Notes: a model not told the origin generated them from the letters alone. DNA of 64,000 bases from Acinetobacter amyesii (GCF_002018365.1 NZ_MVKX01000002.1:62001-126000), one strand, 5' to 3'. Counted from the stretch's first letter, positions 28,112 through 37,291 are shown. Program-made: numbers and translations.

Positions 28112-28141
28112 AAAAAAGAACCTCAATTGAGGTTCTTTTTT
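28112..28141. terminator. Perfect palindromic bidirectional terminator
   Basis: A 30-base perfect palindrome has AAAAAAGAACCTCAA as its left arm and the complementary arm ending in TTTTTT. It sits between the convergent aroE and the lipoprotein gene and can end transcription both ways. Confidence 0.9.
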
Positions 28142-28150
28142 TGATCCAAC

Positions 28151-30661
28151 TTAGTTCTTGTGTTTTTGTATCGCCTTATAGGTCTCATAATAAGCCGATT
28201 GGCTGAACAACTCTTCGTGTTCTGCTGCTAGGCCTTGCAATGACGCTTCTGATAATTTTCCTTTGATATCATCAGCAAAGGCTTGCGAATAGATTTTTGA
28301 TGCTTTCACCAAATGCGCTTTTTCAGTTCCTTCCAGTTCATAGCTAGCTAAAAAGTTTTGTTGATATAAATGTGCAAAAATCGCCTGATCAGTCTTATAG
28401 GTTTTTTGCAATTGTTTCCACTCAACCTGAGCTTTGTACTCACCAATCCCCGACTGCACATAATGATTGACCGAAGAGCCTAAGTCATCAAAATCTTGAT
28501 AGCGATGCAAAGCATGCTTATCACGTAATTGATTTAAACGTTTCAGCGCATTGCCTGTTGGCTCTTTTAAGCCATCAACAAATCGATATGCATAAACTTC
28601 TGCAATTTCATTCAAATCATTGGCTGAGTAATAACGCACATACTGAGCGCGATAGTTAGCAAATGCCACGACAAATGCCGCTTGATAGGCTTTCACTTCA
28701 GATTGATGGCGCTTATAACTTTGCAAAGCCACTGTACTGAGATATTCAGGAAGTTCGATTTCTTCATTTGCAGCACGGACATCATCGACCGATGCAGTTT
28801 CTGCTTCAGCAAGCAGAGGATCATTTCCCGTGATTGGCGCAAGCAGACCTTTCAACATATTTTCAAAGAGTGAATCTTTACTGACTTCCTCAATGGATTT
28901 TGCCTGTTTCATGGCTTGACGATCAATTTTAGTCGCATTGCCATAATTCAAGATTTGGTTGCTACTTTTCAGCTTTAATTGACCTAAACGTGGCTCATTA
29001 AAGGCCAATTGATAGTCCATTACTTGGACGCGGCCTTTGTGATCTAAGCCTACATCCATCACGACATTCGAAGATGATTTATCCTGTGCATTCAGCACCT
29101 GCGCAATTTCAGCTTGATGCTTTTGCCATAATTGCTGGAATTGTTGGACATCGACAAGTTGTTCACTTTGATATTGCTGGAATACTGGTTTTAACTGCTC
29201 AACAGCGTCCGAAATCTCTGAATCTATATTGGATGCGTCCGCAGCAGAGGTCGATGGTACAGCATCTTCTTGCAGCGGTATCACCCGAACATCTTGATAA
29301 TCCTGACACAGCGTGACTTTACCAATCGGCACCTGTTTGGTGTTCATCAAGGCCTGACAGACTTCCTCAGATAAGTTCGCTGTTTCGTCATCTTCTTCTG
29401 AAGCCGCATAAGCTTCGGTTACTTCAGTATCCGAACCATAGGATTCTTCGTCATCACCCGCGGTCGCCTCCGCATATGCACTTGCAGTATCGATCGCGTA
29501 TTCAGCAGATTCAGCTGCAGAAGACGTTTGTTCTTCTTCCGTTTCATGTTGGTGATACATCAGGCCATGCATTTTCGCATTGAGCAGCTCATTCACACGT
29601 TCTACAGATGCATAAGCCGCATCATAGTCTTCATCCTCAGCTGCTGCCGCTACTGCAGTCCCTCCCGCCGCTTCAGCCGCAGCCATCGCCTCTTCGGAAG
29701 CACTGAGATGCGCAGCAGCGTCCACAGATTCATCTTGCTCAGCGTCACTATTGCGCTGACCTTTGATTTGCGTGGTGTAATAGTTGGCGTTCACAAAATC
29801 AAAAAGTTCAAGCTGGGTGTAAAGCGCATCGAGATCACCCACATAGCGGATTTTTTTAGTCAGCCCTGCATTTTTTTCATCACGTGTTAAAGCAATATTT
29901 TGCACTTGATTCGGCTCTGCTAAGACATAGGGCAAAGCATTCATTTGTTTTAAATAGTCAGCAAATTTTTTCAAATCGTACTGAGCAATCGCCTCTTTAT
30001 GTTTTGAAAAATCCACATAAGCCAAGCTGCTTTGGCTTTCGCGATTCACCATAAATGGCATGAACGCAAAGTAGTTGGTATAAAATTTATGTTGATTAAA
30101 ATCAATGATCATCGGCAACTGTGCATTCACCTGCAAGGTCGGTTTTTGATAACTCAATTGCAAGGTTAAGGCAGCAAGTTTTTCTCTAAAATGTACTGAA
30201 CCGCTATAGCTAAACTGTAAATCATTCAACACATTCAGCAGTGATTGTGCAATTTGGGATTGCGGAGAAACGCCATCCTCTTCATCGCTATAGCGCGCTG
30301 ATGGTGGGATCGATTCATTGGCAATGGCTTGATAGAGCTGTTTCTTTTCTTTTTGGCTAAATGGAATATTTTGGGTTTTAATCAACTGATCAAGTTGTTT
30401 TTTAAGTTTAGGATCCAGCTCTGGCTGTGTGCTTATCGCAGGTTTTGACTTGGTTTCAGGCTTTTTTTCATCGAACTGAATATCGGTCTGAATTGAAAAT
30501 TGCCCTTTCATGTCATAACTGGCATTTTCAAACATTGCGTTTAAGCCTTGAGTGGCTTGTTGCCCGAGAGACTGATCCGTTGAATTGGTTTTAATGACAT
30601 GTTGAGCACACCCAGTAATACTCAAACCCAGTAAACAAAGTGTTATATATTTTAATCGCAT
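28151..30661 (-). CDS. Large lipoprotein of unknown function with Ala/Asp/Glu-rich insert
   Basis: The 836-residue protein starts with a lipoprotein signal peptide, with ITGC giving Cys18. After a Ser/Thr/Gln linker it shows two folded-looking parts. Residues about 50-310 are beta-rich, with repeated FSIQTD/FSYSGSVHF-type strands suggesting a lipid-binding or barrel-like fold. Residues about 490-836 are mixed, with a long helical Gln/Lys/Ala-rich C-terminus. Between them (about 310-470) lies a low-complexity acidic Ala/Ser/Glu/Asp segment. I do not recognise the family. It is a single gene, probably anchored to the inner leaflet of the outer membrane. The middle insert may vary between strains. 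Confidence 0.7.
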   Translation of the reverse strand: MRLKYITLCLLGLSITGCAQHVIKTNSTDQSLGQQATQGLNAMFENASYDMKGQFSIQTDIQFDEKKPETKSKPAISTQPELDPKLKKQLDQLIKTQNIPFSQKEKKQLYQAIANESIPPSARYSDEEDGVSPQSQIAQSLLNVLNDLQFSYSGSVHFREKLAALTLQLSYQKPTLQVNAQLPMIIDFNQHKFYTNYFAFMPFMVNRESQSSLAYVDFSKHKEAIAQYDLKKFADYLKQMNALPYVLAEPNQVQNIALTRDEKNAGLTKKIRYVGDLDALYTQLELFDFVNANYYTTQIKGQRNSDAEQDESVDAAAHLSASEEAMAAAEAAGGTAVAAAAEDEDYDAAYASVERVNELLNAKMHGLMYHQHETEEEQTSSAAESAEYAIDTASAYAEATAGDDEESYGSDTEVTEAYAASEEDDETANLSEEVCQALMNTKQVPIGKVTLCQDYQDVRVIPLQEDAVPSTSAADASNIDSEISDAVEQLKPVFQQYQSEQLVDVQQFQQLWQKHQAEIAQVLNAQDKSSSNVVMDVGLDHKGRVQVMDYQLAFNEPRLGQLKLKSSNQILNYGNATKIDRQAMKQAKSIEEVSKDSLFENMLKGLLAPITGNDPLLAEAETASVDDVRAANEEIELPEYLSTVALQSYKRHQSEVKAYQAAFVVAFANYRAQYVRYYSANDLNEIAEVYAYRFVDGLKEPTGNALKRLNQLRDKHALHRYQDFDDLGSSVNHYVQSGIGEYKAQVEWKQLQKTYKTDQAIFAHLYQQNFLASYELEGTEKAHLVKASKIYSQAFADDIKGKLSEASLQGLAAEHEELFSQSAYYETYKAIQKHKN

Positions 30662-30891
30662 AATTGTACGAAAGACCTAAGTTCTTTATGATTTATTAAA
30701 AGAAAAAAATGATCAAAAGATCAACATCAAGTCTATCAGAAGTTTATTTTTCACATGTTGGTTAAATATTACAATTCGCCTTTCTGACATTTTTTAAGGG
30801 CGTATTCATCAATGTTTTTTAGATGAAATTATGAATAATCAAATCATCAATACAGATAATCCAAAAAAATTTAGATATTAGGATTAAGACT

Positions 30892-32715
30892 ATGCCTGCA
30901 TATAAAGCGCCTTTACACGATATTCGTTTCTTAATGAATGAAGTACTCGATTACCCAGCACATTACAAAACTTTGTCTAATGGTGAAGCTGCTGATGCAG
31001 ACACTGTCGACATGATTTTAGAAGGTGCAGCGGATTTTTGTGAAAACATCCTTTCGCCTTTGAACCAAACGGGTGATGAAGAAGGCTGTCATTTTGAAAA
31101 TGGCGATGTGAAAACACCAAAAGGCTTTAAAGAAGCCTATGACCAATTTGTACAGGGTGGCTGGCAAGGTCTGTCTTTCCCTGAAGAATTTGGCGGTCAA
31201 AACTTGCCACAGTCGTTGAACCTAATCAAATCTGAAATGATGGGTACAGCGAACTGGTCATTCCAAATGTATCCAGGCCTCAGCGTGGGTTGTATCAACA
31301 CCATTCTTCAATTTGGTTCAGAAGAACAGAAAAACCAATATTTACCGAACCTCGTTGCAGGAACTTGGTCAGGCACCATGTGCTTAACTGAACCACAATG
31401 TGGTACCGACTTAGGTCAGGTAAAATCAAAAGCAGAACCTCAAGCTGACGGTAGTTATGCGATTTCAGGTACAAAAATCTTTATCTCTGCGGGTGAGCAT
31501 GATTTAACCGACAACATCGTACATATCGTACTTGCTCGTCTTCCAGATGCACCTGCGGGCACCAAAGGCATTTCATTGTTCATCGTTCCAAAATTCCTGG
31601 TGAATGCAGACGGTTCAGTGGGCGAACGCAACCCTGTAACTTGTGGTTCGATTGAACACAAAATGGGGATCCGTGCTTCAGCAACAGCTGTGTTGAACTT
31701 TGACAATGCGATTGGTTACTTGATCGGTGAAAAACACAAAGGCCTACACGCAATGTTCACCTTTATGAACACTGCGCGTATTGGTACAGCGATCCAAGGC
31801 ATTGCACATGCTGAATTGGCATTCCAAGGCGCTCTTCCATATGCCAAAGAACGTATGTCTATGCGCGCACTTTCAGGTAAAAAAGATCCTGAAAAAGTAG
31901 CTGATGCGATTATTCACCATGCAGATGTTCGTCGTATGCTTTTAACTCAAAAAGCGATCGCTGAAGGCGGCCGTTCAATGATTTACTATGCGGCTCAAAT
32001 TGCGGACAAAATGACTGATGCTTTAACCCGCGGTGATACAGCAGCATTTGAAGCACATGACGATCACTTAGGTTTCTACACCCCGATTCTTAAAGGTTTC
32101 TTGACTGAATTGGGTTATGAAGCTGCCAACCACGGTATGCAAGTATACGGCGGTCATGGTTATATTAAAGAATGGGGCATGGAACAAATCGTTCGTGACT
32201 CACGTATCTCTACCCTTTACGAAGGTACAACTGGCGTTCAAGCACTAGACTTGATTGGCCGTAAAGTTCTGTTGACATCTAAAGGTAAAGTGATCCGTGA
32301 CTACACAGCTGAAATCTTGAAGTTCTGTGGTCAACATGCTCGTAATAAATATATGCGTCGTTTTGCGTGGGACTTAACAAAGCTTTGCGCACAGTGGAAT
32401 GCTTTAACTGTTCGTATCATGCTTGCAGCACGTAAAGACCGTGACATCGTGTCTTCTGCTTCTGTCGATTTCTTGATGTTCTCTGGTTACGTGATGATGG
32501 CTTACTTCTGGGCACAACAAGCTGCGGTTGCTTCTGAAAAATTAGCAGAAGGCAATGGCGCTGAAGTTCCTGAGTTCTATAAAGCAAAAATCAAAGTGGC
32601 TGACTTCTACTTTGAACGTCTATTACCACGTTCACAAGGTCATGCTGAAGCAATGGTCAATCCATCGAAGACTATGACGTCTTTGGCTGCTGAACATTTC
32701 AGTTTCGATTACTAA
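30892..32715 (+). CDS. Acyl-CoA dehydrogenase (large, C-terminally extended type)
   Basis: The 607-residue FAD enzyme performs alpha-beta dehydrogenation of acyl-CoA. Conserved ACAD blocks are visible: CLTEPQCGTDLG for the FAD/substrate loop, KIFISAGEHD, and YGGHGYIKEWGMEQIVRDSRISTLYEGTTGVQA in two pieces near residues 423-457, where the Glu of YEGT is the likely catalytic base. The extra 150-residue C-terminal domain (PF12806 type) is typical of long forms used in fatty acid or dicarboxylate beta-oxidation. The start has an AGGA site. It is a single gene with a terminator at 32733-32756. Confidence 0.9.
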   Translation: MPAYKAPLHDIRFLMNEVLDYPAHYKTLSNGEAADADTVDMILEGAADFCENILSPLNQTGDEEGCHFENGDVKTPKGFKEAYDQFVQGGWQGLSFPEEFGGQNLPQSLNLIKSEMMGTANWSFQMYPGLSVGCINTILQFGSEEQKNQYLPNLVAGTWSGTMCLTEPQCGTDLGQVKSKAEPQADGSYAISGTKIFISAGEHDLTDNIVHIVLARLPDAPAGTKGISLFIVPKFLVNADGSVGERNPVTCGSIEHKMGIRASATAVLNFDNAIGYLIGEKHKGLHAMFTFMNTARIGTAIQGIAHAELAFQGALPYAKERMSMRALSGKKDPEKVADAIIHHADVRRMLLTQKAIAEGGRSMIYYAAQIADKMTDALTRGDTAAFEAHDDHLGFYTPILKGFLTELGYEAANHGMQVYGGHGYIKEWGMEQIVRDSRISTLYEGTTGVQALDLIGRKVLLTSKGKVIRDYTAEILKFCGQHARNKYMRRFAWDLTKLCAQWNALTVRIMLAARKDRDIVSSASVDFLMFSGYVMMAYFWAQQAAVASEKLAEGNGAEVPEFYKAKIKVADFYFERLLPRSQGHAEAMVNPSKTMTSLAAEHFSFDY

Positions 32716-32732
32716 GTTTTAGATTTAGATCA

Positions 32733-32756
32733 AAGAGCGCTTCGGCGCTCTTTTTT
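32733..32756 (+). terminator. Terminator of the acyl-CoA dehydrogenase gene
   Basis: An 8-bp stem AAGAGCGC/GCGCTCTT with a TTCG tetraloop followed by more T, 17 bases after the stop. Confidence 0.92.
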
Positions 32757-33014
32757 ATTCATCCAACATTTTTATCTACAAAATCTCTTCATTTGATAAA
32801 AGCAATGTAAAAATATGAACACATTAAGCATTCTTTTTGCTTCAAAAGAATGCAAATTGACGATTTTAAAAATATTTAATTCATAATTTTCAGTGCTATA
32901 TAAGATATTTATTTAATTTAGCTTCAATTACACAAGCTATGCACCTTCCTCCACAAATTATTCATAAGCACGGCCTAAGATGCAGTTATTGAATAAATGA
33001 ACGAGGAATCTCCC

Positions 33015-33332
33015 ATGAAAAAAATGATCGCAATGTTAATGATTGGCTCAATTGCAGCCGTAGGTACAACATCAGCTATGGCAGCACCTACCAACCATAA
33101 AGCGCCATCTCATCAAGTGCATAAAATGGATAAAAAGCCTTTACCGCCGAAAGCAGCTCCGCATGCGCCAATGCATAAAGCACCTGCTCCACATGCAGCG
33201 CAATTTGCTCACAAAGCGCCAGTTAAGCACAATGTAAAGCATCAACAACCCATGAAGCACAAAGCGCCAATCAAGCATGATGTTAAACATCCTGCAGGCC
33301 CTGATCATAAATTACCGCCAAAACACCGTTAA
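33015..33332 (+). CDS. Small exported His/Lys/Pro-rich protein
   Basis: The 105-residue product has a typical signal peptide (MKKMIAMLMIGSIAAVGTTS) with probable cleavage after AMA, leaving about 80 residues made almost only of His, Lys, Pro, Ala and Met. Short degenerate repeats of the KHKAP/KHDVKH/PHAPMHKAP type fill the mature part. The many histidines suggest metal or heme binding, or a polycationic role in the periplasm; none is proven. The start at 33015 is chosen for its GAGGAA site; an in-frame ATG six codons earlier lies before that site. A terminator follows at once. Confidence 0.7.
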   Translation: MKKMIAMLMIGSIAAVGTTSAMAAPTNHKAPSHQVHKMDKKPLPPKAAPHAPMHKAPAPHAAQFAHKAPVKHNVKHQQPMKHKAPIKHDVKHPAGPDHKLPPKHR

Positions 33333-33336
33333 GATC

Positions 33337-33364
33337 AAAAGACCGCTGCTCAGCGGTCTTTTTT
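33337..33364 (+). terminator. Terminator of the His-rich protein gene
   Basis: A long inverted repeat AAAAGACCGCTG/CAGCGGTCTTTT begins five bases after the stop and is followed by a T tract. Confidence 0.9.
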
Positions 33365-33697
33365 ATGCGCTCAGTTTATTGTCAAAGTTCATAAACAGCG
33401 TGAATACGATGGAAACATCTATGCTTCAGCATTCTTAATGCACGAGCGATCCACAGCAGAATTTTAAATTTAAACCCGACTATAAAAACCAAAACTGCAC
33501 CAAATAGTATTGCCCTTTTTCTCTACCAATGACCATTCAGCCAATAGTATTCAGGCTAATAGATGTGACCAATCTCCAAATAAGATCTTATTAAGATATA
33601 TCTTATTAATTCTTATTTGTGATAAAATCTGTGCATTCACTTAGCCTTGCCGCGATGGCAATGCCCTCCTTACCAGTCTTAAACGGCAGCCGGAAAG
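33365..33697. other. AT-rich intergenic region before the Bcr/CflA pump
   Basis: About 330 bases with no credible gene. The first half shows nothing recognisable. The second half holds paired palindromes at 33579-33605 and probably the promoter of the pump. Confidence 0.4.
33579..33605. promoter_or_regulatory. Adjacent palindromes, candidate operator of the Bcr/CflA gene
   Basis: AATAAGATCTTATT (33579-33592) is a perfect 14-base palindrome and TAAGATATATCTTA (33592-33605) is a second one sharing its last base. The core ATCTTATTAA occurs twice, 15 bases apart. They end 92 bases before the pump ATG. Regulator binding is inferred; no regulator gene is adjacent. Confidence 0.4.
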
Positions 33698-34873
33698 ATG
33701 GTCTCAAAATCCCAAAGTACACTCATTATTGCAGTGCTCGCGCTGCTGTCTATTTTCCCGCCTTTGGCGACAGATATGTATCTGCCTGCATTGGGCGCAG
33801 TTGCGTCGGATTTAAATACCCATGCCGCTGCCGCAGAAATGTCCTTATCAATATTCTTTTTAGGCTTAGCCATTGGGCAGCTGATCATGGGGCCGTTAAT
33901 TGATGGCTATGGACGTAAAATCCCCTTACTTTTTGGCACCTTGGTCTTTGTTCTGACGTCTATTGCTTTAATTTTTACTCAGGATATTTACGCCTTTAAT
34001 GCCTTACGTTTTTTACAAGCCCTAGGCGCTTGCGCAGGCATGGTCATCAGCCGCGCGATTGTCACAGATTTGTTTGAAGGCCAACAGGCGGCTAAAAATA
34101 TGACGGTTTTGGTCATGCTAATGACCATTGGCCCGATTATCTCGCCGACTTTGGGCAGTTTAATTTATACAGGATTGGGCTGGCGGAGCATTTTTACCGT
34201 CATGGTTGTGATTGGCGTCATTGCCCTGCTACTCTCACAAGCCTTTATCCCCGAGACTTTAAGCACTGAAAAAAGAACACAAAAACCTTTTCCGGAAGCA
34301 TTGAAAAATGCATCGCTTCTCATCCGCCAACGACGCTTTATCATCCCAGTCCTGACTGCAAGTTTTGTACAAGCCGGTATGTTTGCTTTTATCACGGGTT
34401 CATCCGGCGTCTTTCAGGGCATATATGGTTTAAATGCGCTTCATTACGGCTTAGCCTTTGCCGCAATTGCTTTATCGCTGTTTATTTTTGGCAGCCTGAA
34501 TAAAAAATTACTGGATCAATATCGCCCTGCAAAAATTTTAAGCCTTGGACAGCCCGTTTATGTAGTTATGGCCTGCATCACAACGGCCGTATCTGGCTCA
34601 GAAAATATTTGGATATTCACCATTCCGCTTTGGTTTACCATTGGTTTTGTCAGCCTACTGTCTTCTAACGCCATCGCACTGGCGATGGGTGCTACTGCGG
34701 AACGTGCTGGCGCAGGTTCAGCGGTATTTGGCGTATTCCAATTCGGTATTGCATTTATTGTATCGAGCTGTGTGGCGGTTGGCGGTTCAAGCAGTGCGTT
34801 GCCAATGAGTTTGGGCATCCTGCTGCCAGCCATACTTGCCTTAATGGTTTGGTCGTTTAAACATCCTGATTAA
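33698..34873 (+). CDS. Bcr/CflA-family MFS drug efflux transporter
   Basis: The 391-residue protein has 12 predicted membrane helices. Markers of the Bcr/CflA drug:proton antiporters are the first helix with DMYLPALGAVASDL (residues 26-39) and the MFS motif A GPLIDGYGRKIPLL between helices 2 and 3. The family exports bicyclomycin, chloramphenicol or other drugs; the substrate here is unknown. The ATG is preceded at only four bases by GGA, so initiation may be inefficient. It ends at a shared bidirectional terminator (34920-34947). Confidence 0.85.
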   Translation: MVSKSQSTLIIAVLALLSIFPPLATDMYLPALGAVASDLNTHAAAAEMSLSIFFLGLAIGQLIMGPLIDGYGRKIPLLFGTLVFVLTSIALIFTQDIYAFNALRFLQALGACAGMVISRAIVTDLFEGQQAAKNMTVLVMLMTIGPIISPTLGSLIYTGLGWRSIFTVMVVIGVIALLLSQAFIPETLSTEKRTQKPFPEALKNASLLIRQRRFIIPVLTASFVQAGMFAFITGSSGVFQGIYGLNALHYGLAFAAIALSLFIFGSLNKKLLDQYRPAKILSLGQPVYVVMACITTAVSGSENIWIFTIPLWFTIGFVSLLSSNAIALAMGATAERAGAGSAVFGVFQFGIAFIVSSCVAVGGSSSALPMSLGILLPAILALMVWSFKHPD

Positions 34874-34919
34874 GCAAAGCGCATCAAGCAAGCTTTTAAC
34901 CCTATATCAGACTAATAAA

Positions 34920-34947
34920 ATAAAAGACCGTAATTGCGGTCTTTTAT
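34920..34947. terminator. Bidirectional terminator between convergent genes
   Basis: An 11-bp stem ATAAAAGACCG/CGGTCTTTTAT with a six-base loop stands between the Bcr/CflA gene and the minus-strand gene at 34981. Confidence 0.88.
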
Positions 34948-34980
34948 CGAATGAAACAGGCTTGTTAAAATCACTGCATC

Positions 34981-35355
34981 TCAGCACATGGTTTCCGCTG
35001 TGTTTTCAAAAATAGACGCAATGCTTTCAAATGGTTTTAAACTCGCCCGCTGCTGATTTTCACATGCATAGCGGTTCACTTCTTTTTCGAGTATGTGTAA
35101 AAACCCATTATAGCGCTGCTCAAAATCCGGCAAATCGCTCCAGTCGATACGTTTACTTTGAATACAGCGGTGCTGGTTAATGAAATCCAGCAGCAGTTTT
35201 TGAATTTTGGCATTGGTATAATAAATCAGATACGTTGCTGCCGAACCGCAATGCTGACATCCCTCTTCTAGATAAACCTCTTCATTATTCAGCCAGCAGC
35301 ACTGTAAAGTGAAATATGCGCGAATCGCTTCTGTCGCTAAAGTGTGCTGCGTCAT
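34981..35355 (-). CDS. Small unknown protein with CxxC motif, behind a Fur-box-like site
   Basis: The 124-residue soluble protein has eight cysteines in all, including LQCCW near the N-terminus, a CxxC (CQHCG near residues 34-38), HRC, YAC and a C-terminal MC. The rest is helical. No family is recognised. AAAGG lies eight bases before the ATG. A perfect-looking Fur-type palindrome lies 26-44 bases upstream, so expression is probably repressed by iron. A role in iron or iron-sulfur metabolism is therefore a reasonable guess and no more. Confidence 0.6.
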   Translation of the reverse strand: MTQHTLATEAIRAYFTLQCCWLNNEEVYLEEGCQHCGSAATYLIYYTNAKIQKLLLDFINQHRCIQSKRIDWSDLPDFEQRYNGFLHILEKEVNRYACENQQRASLKPFESIASIFENTAETMC

Positions 35356-35380
35356 GTTTTTAACCTTTATAGTTATTGCA

Positions 35381-35399
35381 ATTGATAATTATTATCAAT
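35381..35399 (-). promoter_or_regulatory. Fur-box-like operator
   Basis: ATTGATAATTATTATCAAT is a near-perfect inverted repeat (one asymmetric centre) containing the GATAAT...ATTATC halves of the Fur consensus. It lies 26 bases upstream of the ATG of the 34981-35355 gene, where it would overlap the promoter. Confidence 0.7.
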
Positions 35400-35552
35400 T
35401 ACTGAATTTAAAAAGTCCATCTTTAACACAAAAACAGCCGATATTATTTTTTAAACATTTGAATACATTAAAATTAAGCGAAAAAATTAAGCGCACTAAA
35501 AAGTACGCTAAAGCTTTGTATTGCAATTTTAAGGCGATGCGCCAAATGAATG

Positions 35553-36707
35553 TTATAAAAACTCTTCCAACACCGAATTTAAAAAGATGTGCCCCTGTTC
35601 TGTACAAGACAAACGCGCAGGATCATTCACCATTAATTGACGCTGACGCAGCGAAGCCAATAGATCATCTAAAGCATCCAAACTTAGGCCTGTACGCTCT
35701 GCATAGAGATGCGCATCTACCCCATGATTTAGCCGTAAAGCATTCATCATAAATTCAAAAGGCATGTCCTCTGCTTCAATGCGTTTAAACTGAAGATGCT
35801 CGGCGGGGACTTTGGCTAAATAATCTTTCGGCAATCGGGTTTTTTGAAAACGGTACACCCCGTCTGGCATGGTCACTTTGCCATGTGCGCCTGCACCAAT
35901 CGCCAAATAATCGCCAAACTGCCAGTAATTTAAATTGTGGGCCGACGGCTTTTCTTTACGCCAAGCCGACACTTCATAATTGATAAATCCTTGCGCTGTT
36001 AAATAGGCTTCGCCCTGCGCTTGAATCTCTTCAAGCACATCATCGACAGGCAGAATCGGCTGGGTGCGGAAAAAGACCGTATTCGGCTCAATCGTCAACT
36101 GATACCACGACACATGCGTTGCGCCATTTTCCACAGCCAATTTCAAATCCAAAAGCGCTTGCTCAATCGTTTGTTCAGGCAGGCCATGCATCAAGTCGAC
36201 ATTCACCCGTTCAAAACCTGCTTCCCGTGCATGCTGAATGGCAGAAATGGCATCGTCATTCGAGTGAATCCGACCCAGTTTTTTCAGTTGCTCGGTATTA
36301 AAACTCTGCACCCCAATGGATAAACGATTAATCCCTGCCTCTAAATAACCGGCAAAAGGGTCATGCTCAACCGTGCCCGGATTGGCTTCCAAGGTAATTT
36401 CACAGCCCTCTTCAAATGGCAGCAACGCTTTGAGCTGAGTAAATAACCATTGATAACCTTGGGCAGAAATCAAAGATGGTGTACCGCCACCAATAAATAC
36501 ACTATGAATCAGGCGGCCCTGAGCAAAATCGACTTGGGTTTTAAAGTCTTCAACCAACGCCTGTAAATATTCTTGTTCTAAGTCAAGAGACAATTCACCA
36601 TTCGGCACCGCATGCGAATTAAAGTCACAGTAAGGACATTTACGCACACACCACGGCATGTGAATGTATAAAGACAAAGGAACGAGTGCAGGATTTAATT
36701 CAGCCAA
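35553..36707 (-). CDS. hemW: Radical SAM heme chaperone HemW
   Basis: The 384-residue protein closely follows E. coli HemW (SLYIHMPWCVRKCPYCDF at the N-terminus, then FIGGGTPSL, EANPGTVE, RLSIGVQSF and LMHGLPEQ). The Fe-S cysteines are in CVRKCPYC; the further Cys of true HemN is lacking, so it binds and delivers heme rather than oxidising coproporphyrinogen. Older annotations call it HemN-like. It ends with the usual HemN C-terminal domain (FLNSVLEEFL). It is a single minus-strand gene divergent from the YdcZ-type gene. Confidence 0.93.
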   Translation of the reverse strand: MAELNPALVPLSLYIHMPWCVRKCPYCDFNSHAVPNGELSLDLEQEYLQALVEDFKTQVDFAQGRLIHSVFIGGGTPSLISAQGYQWLFTQLKALLPFEEGCEITLEANPGTVEHDPFAGYLEAGINRLSIGVQSFNTEQLKKLGRIHSNDDAISAIQHAREAGFERVNVDLMHGLPEQTIEQALLDLKLAVENGATHVSWYQLTIEPNTVFFRTQPILPVDDVLEEIQAQGEAYLTAQGFINYEVSAWRKEKPSAHNLNYWQFGDYLAIGAGAHGKVTMPDGVYRFQKTRLPKDYLAKVPAEHLQFKRIEAEDMPFEFMMNALRLNHGVDAHLYAERTGLSLDALDDLLASLRQRQLMVNDPARLSCTEQGHIFLNSVLEEFL

Positions 36708-36832
36708 GGAGAATGCTCAAAATGCGTTGAAGAATGCGGTTTATTTTAACATGACTGCATCAGAGTGCTTATGAAAACTCTGATCGAATACAGTAGACTG
36801 ATCATATTAAAAAAGAATTTGCTGATAACAAG

Positions 36833-37291
36833 ATGAAAATAAGCAGCCATTTATTGTACTTACTGCCGCTCGCGATGGGTATTGGCATCGCCATGACCAT
36901 TCAAACAGCGATCAACAGCCAATTGCGTGAATATTTATATTCACCGCTGCAAGCTGCCCTTTTTTCTTTTTTGGTTGGTACAATAGTCCTCGCCTTTATG
37001 GTGTTTTTTCAATCGGCCGAAAAACCGGACTTTTCAAGCTTTGCTCAAATACCTTGGTATTTATGGCTGGGGGGATGTCTGGGCGTTTATGCCATCAGTA
37101 TCAGTATTTATACCGCACCGAAACTGGGTTTTTTATCCCTATCGGGTCTGATTATTTTTGGACAGATCTTAATGTCGATGGTATTTGACCATTTTGGCTT
37201 GCTCGGCACTGAAAAAACCCCGATTAACTGGCAACGCTTATTGGGTGGCGTGGTGATTTTTATTGGTGTGCTTCTCACTTTCCAACGCTAA
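36833..37291 (+). CDS. DMT-superfamily inner membrane protein (YdcZ/PF04657 type)
   Basis: The 152-residue protein has five hydrophobic segments and the family start ATP-independent small transporter look, with MTIQTAINSQLREYL in the first helix-loop and GVYAISISIYTAPKLG in the middle. The function is unknown for the family; related proteins work as pairs or half-transporters. It ends 41 bases before the AbeM-type pump with no terminator, so the two may be co-transcribed. Confidence 0.8.
   Translation: MKISSHLLYLLPLAMGIGIAMTIQTAINSQLREYLYSPLQAALFSFLVGTIVLAFMVFFQSAEKPDFSSFAQIPWYLWLGGCLGVYAISISIYTAPKLGFLSLSGLIIFGQILMSMVFDHFGLLGTEKTPINWQRLLGGVVIFIGVLLTFQR

Noticed and set aside
35309..35752. 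147-residue plus-strand ORF across the Fur-like site
   Set aside because: It overlaps the start of the minus-strand CxxC gene and the end of hemW, has no protein family look and no ribosome site.
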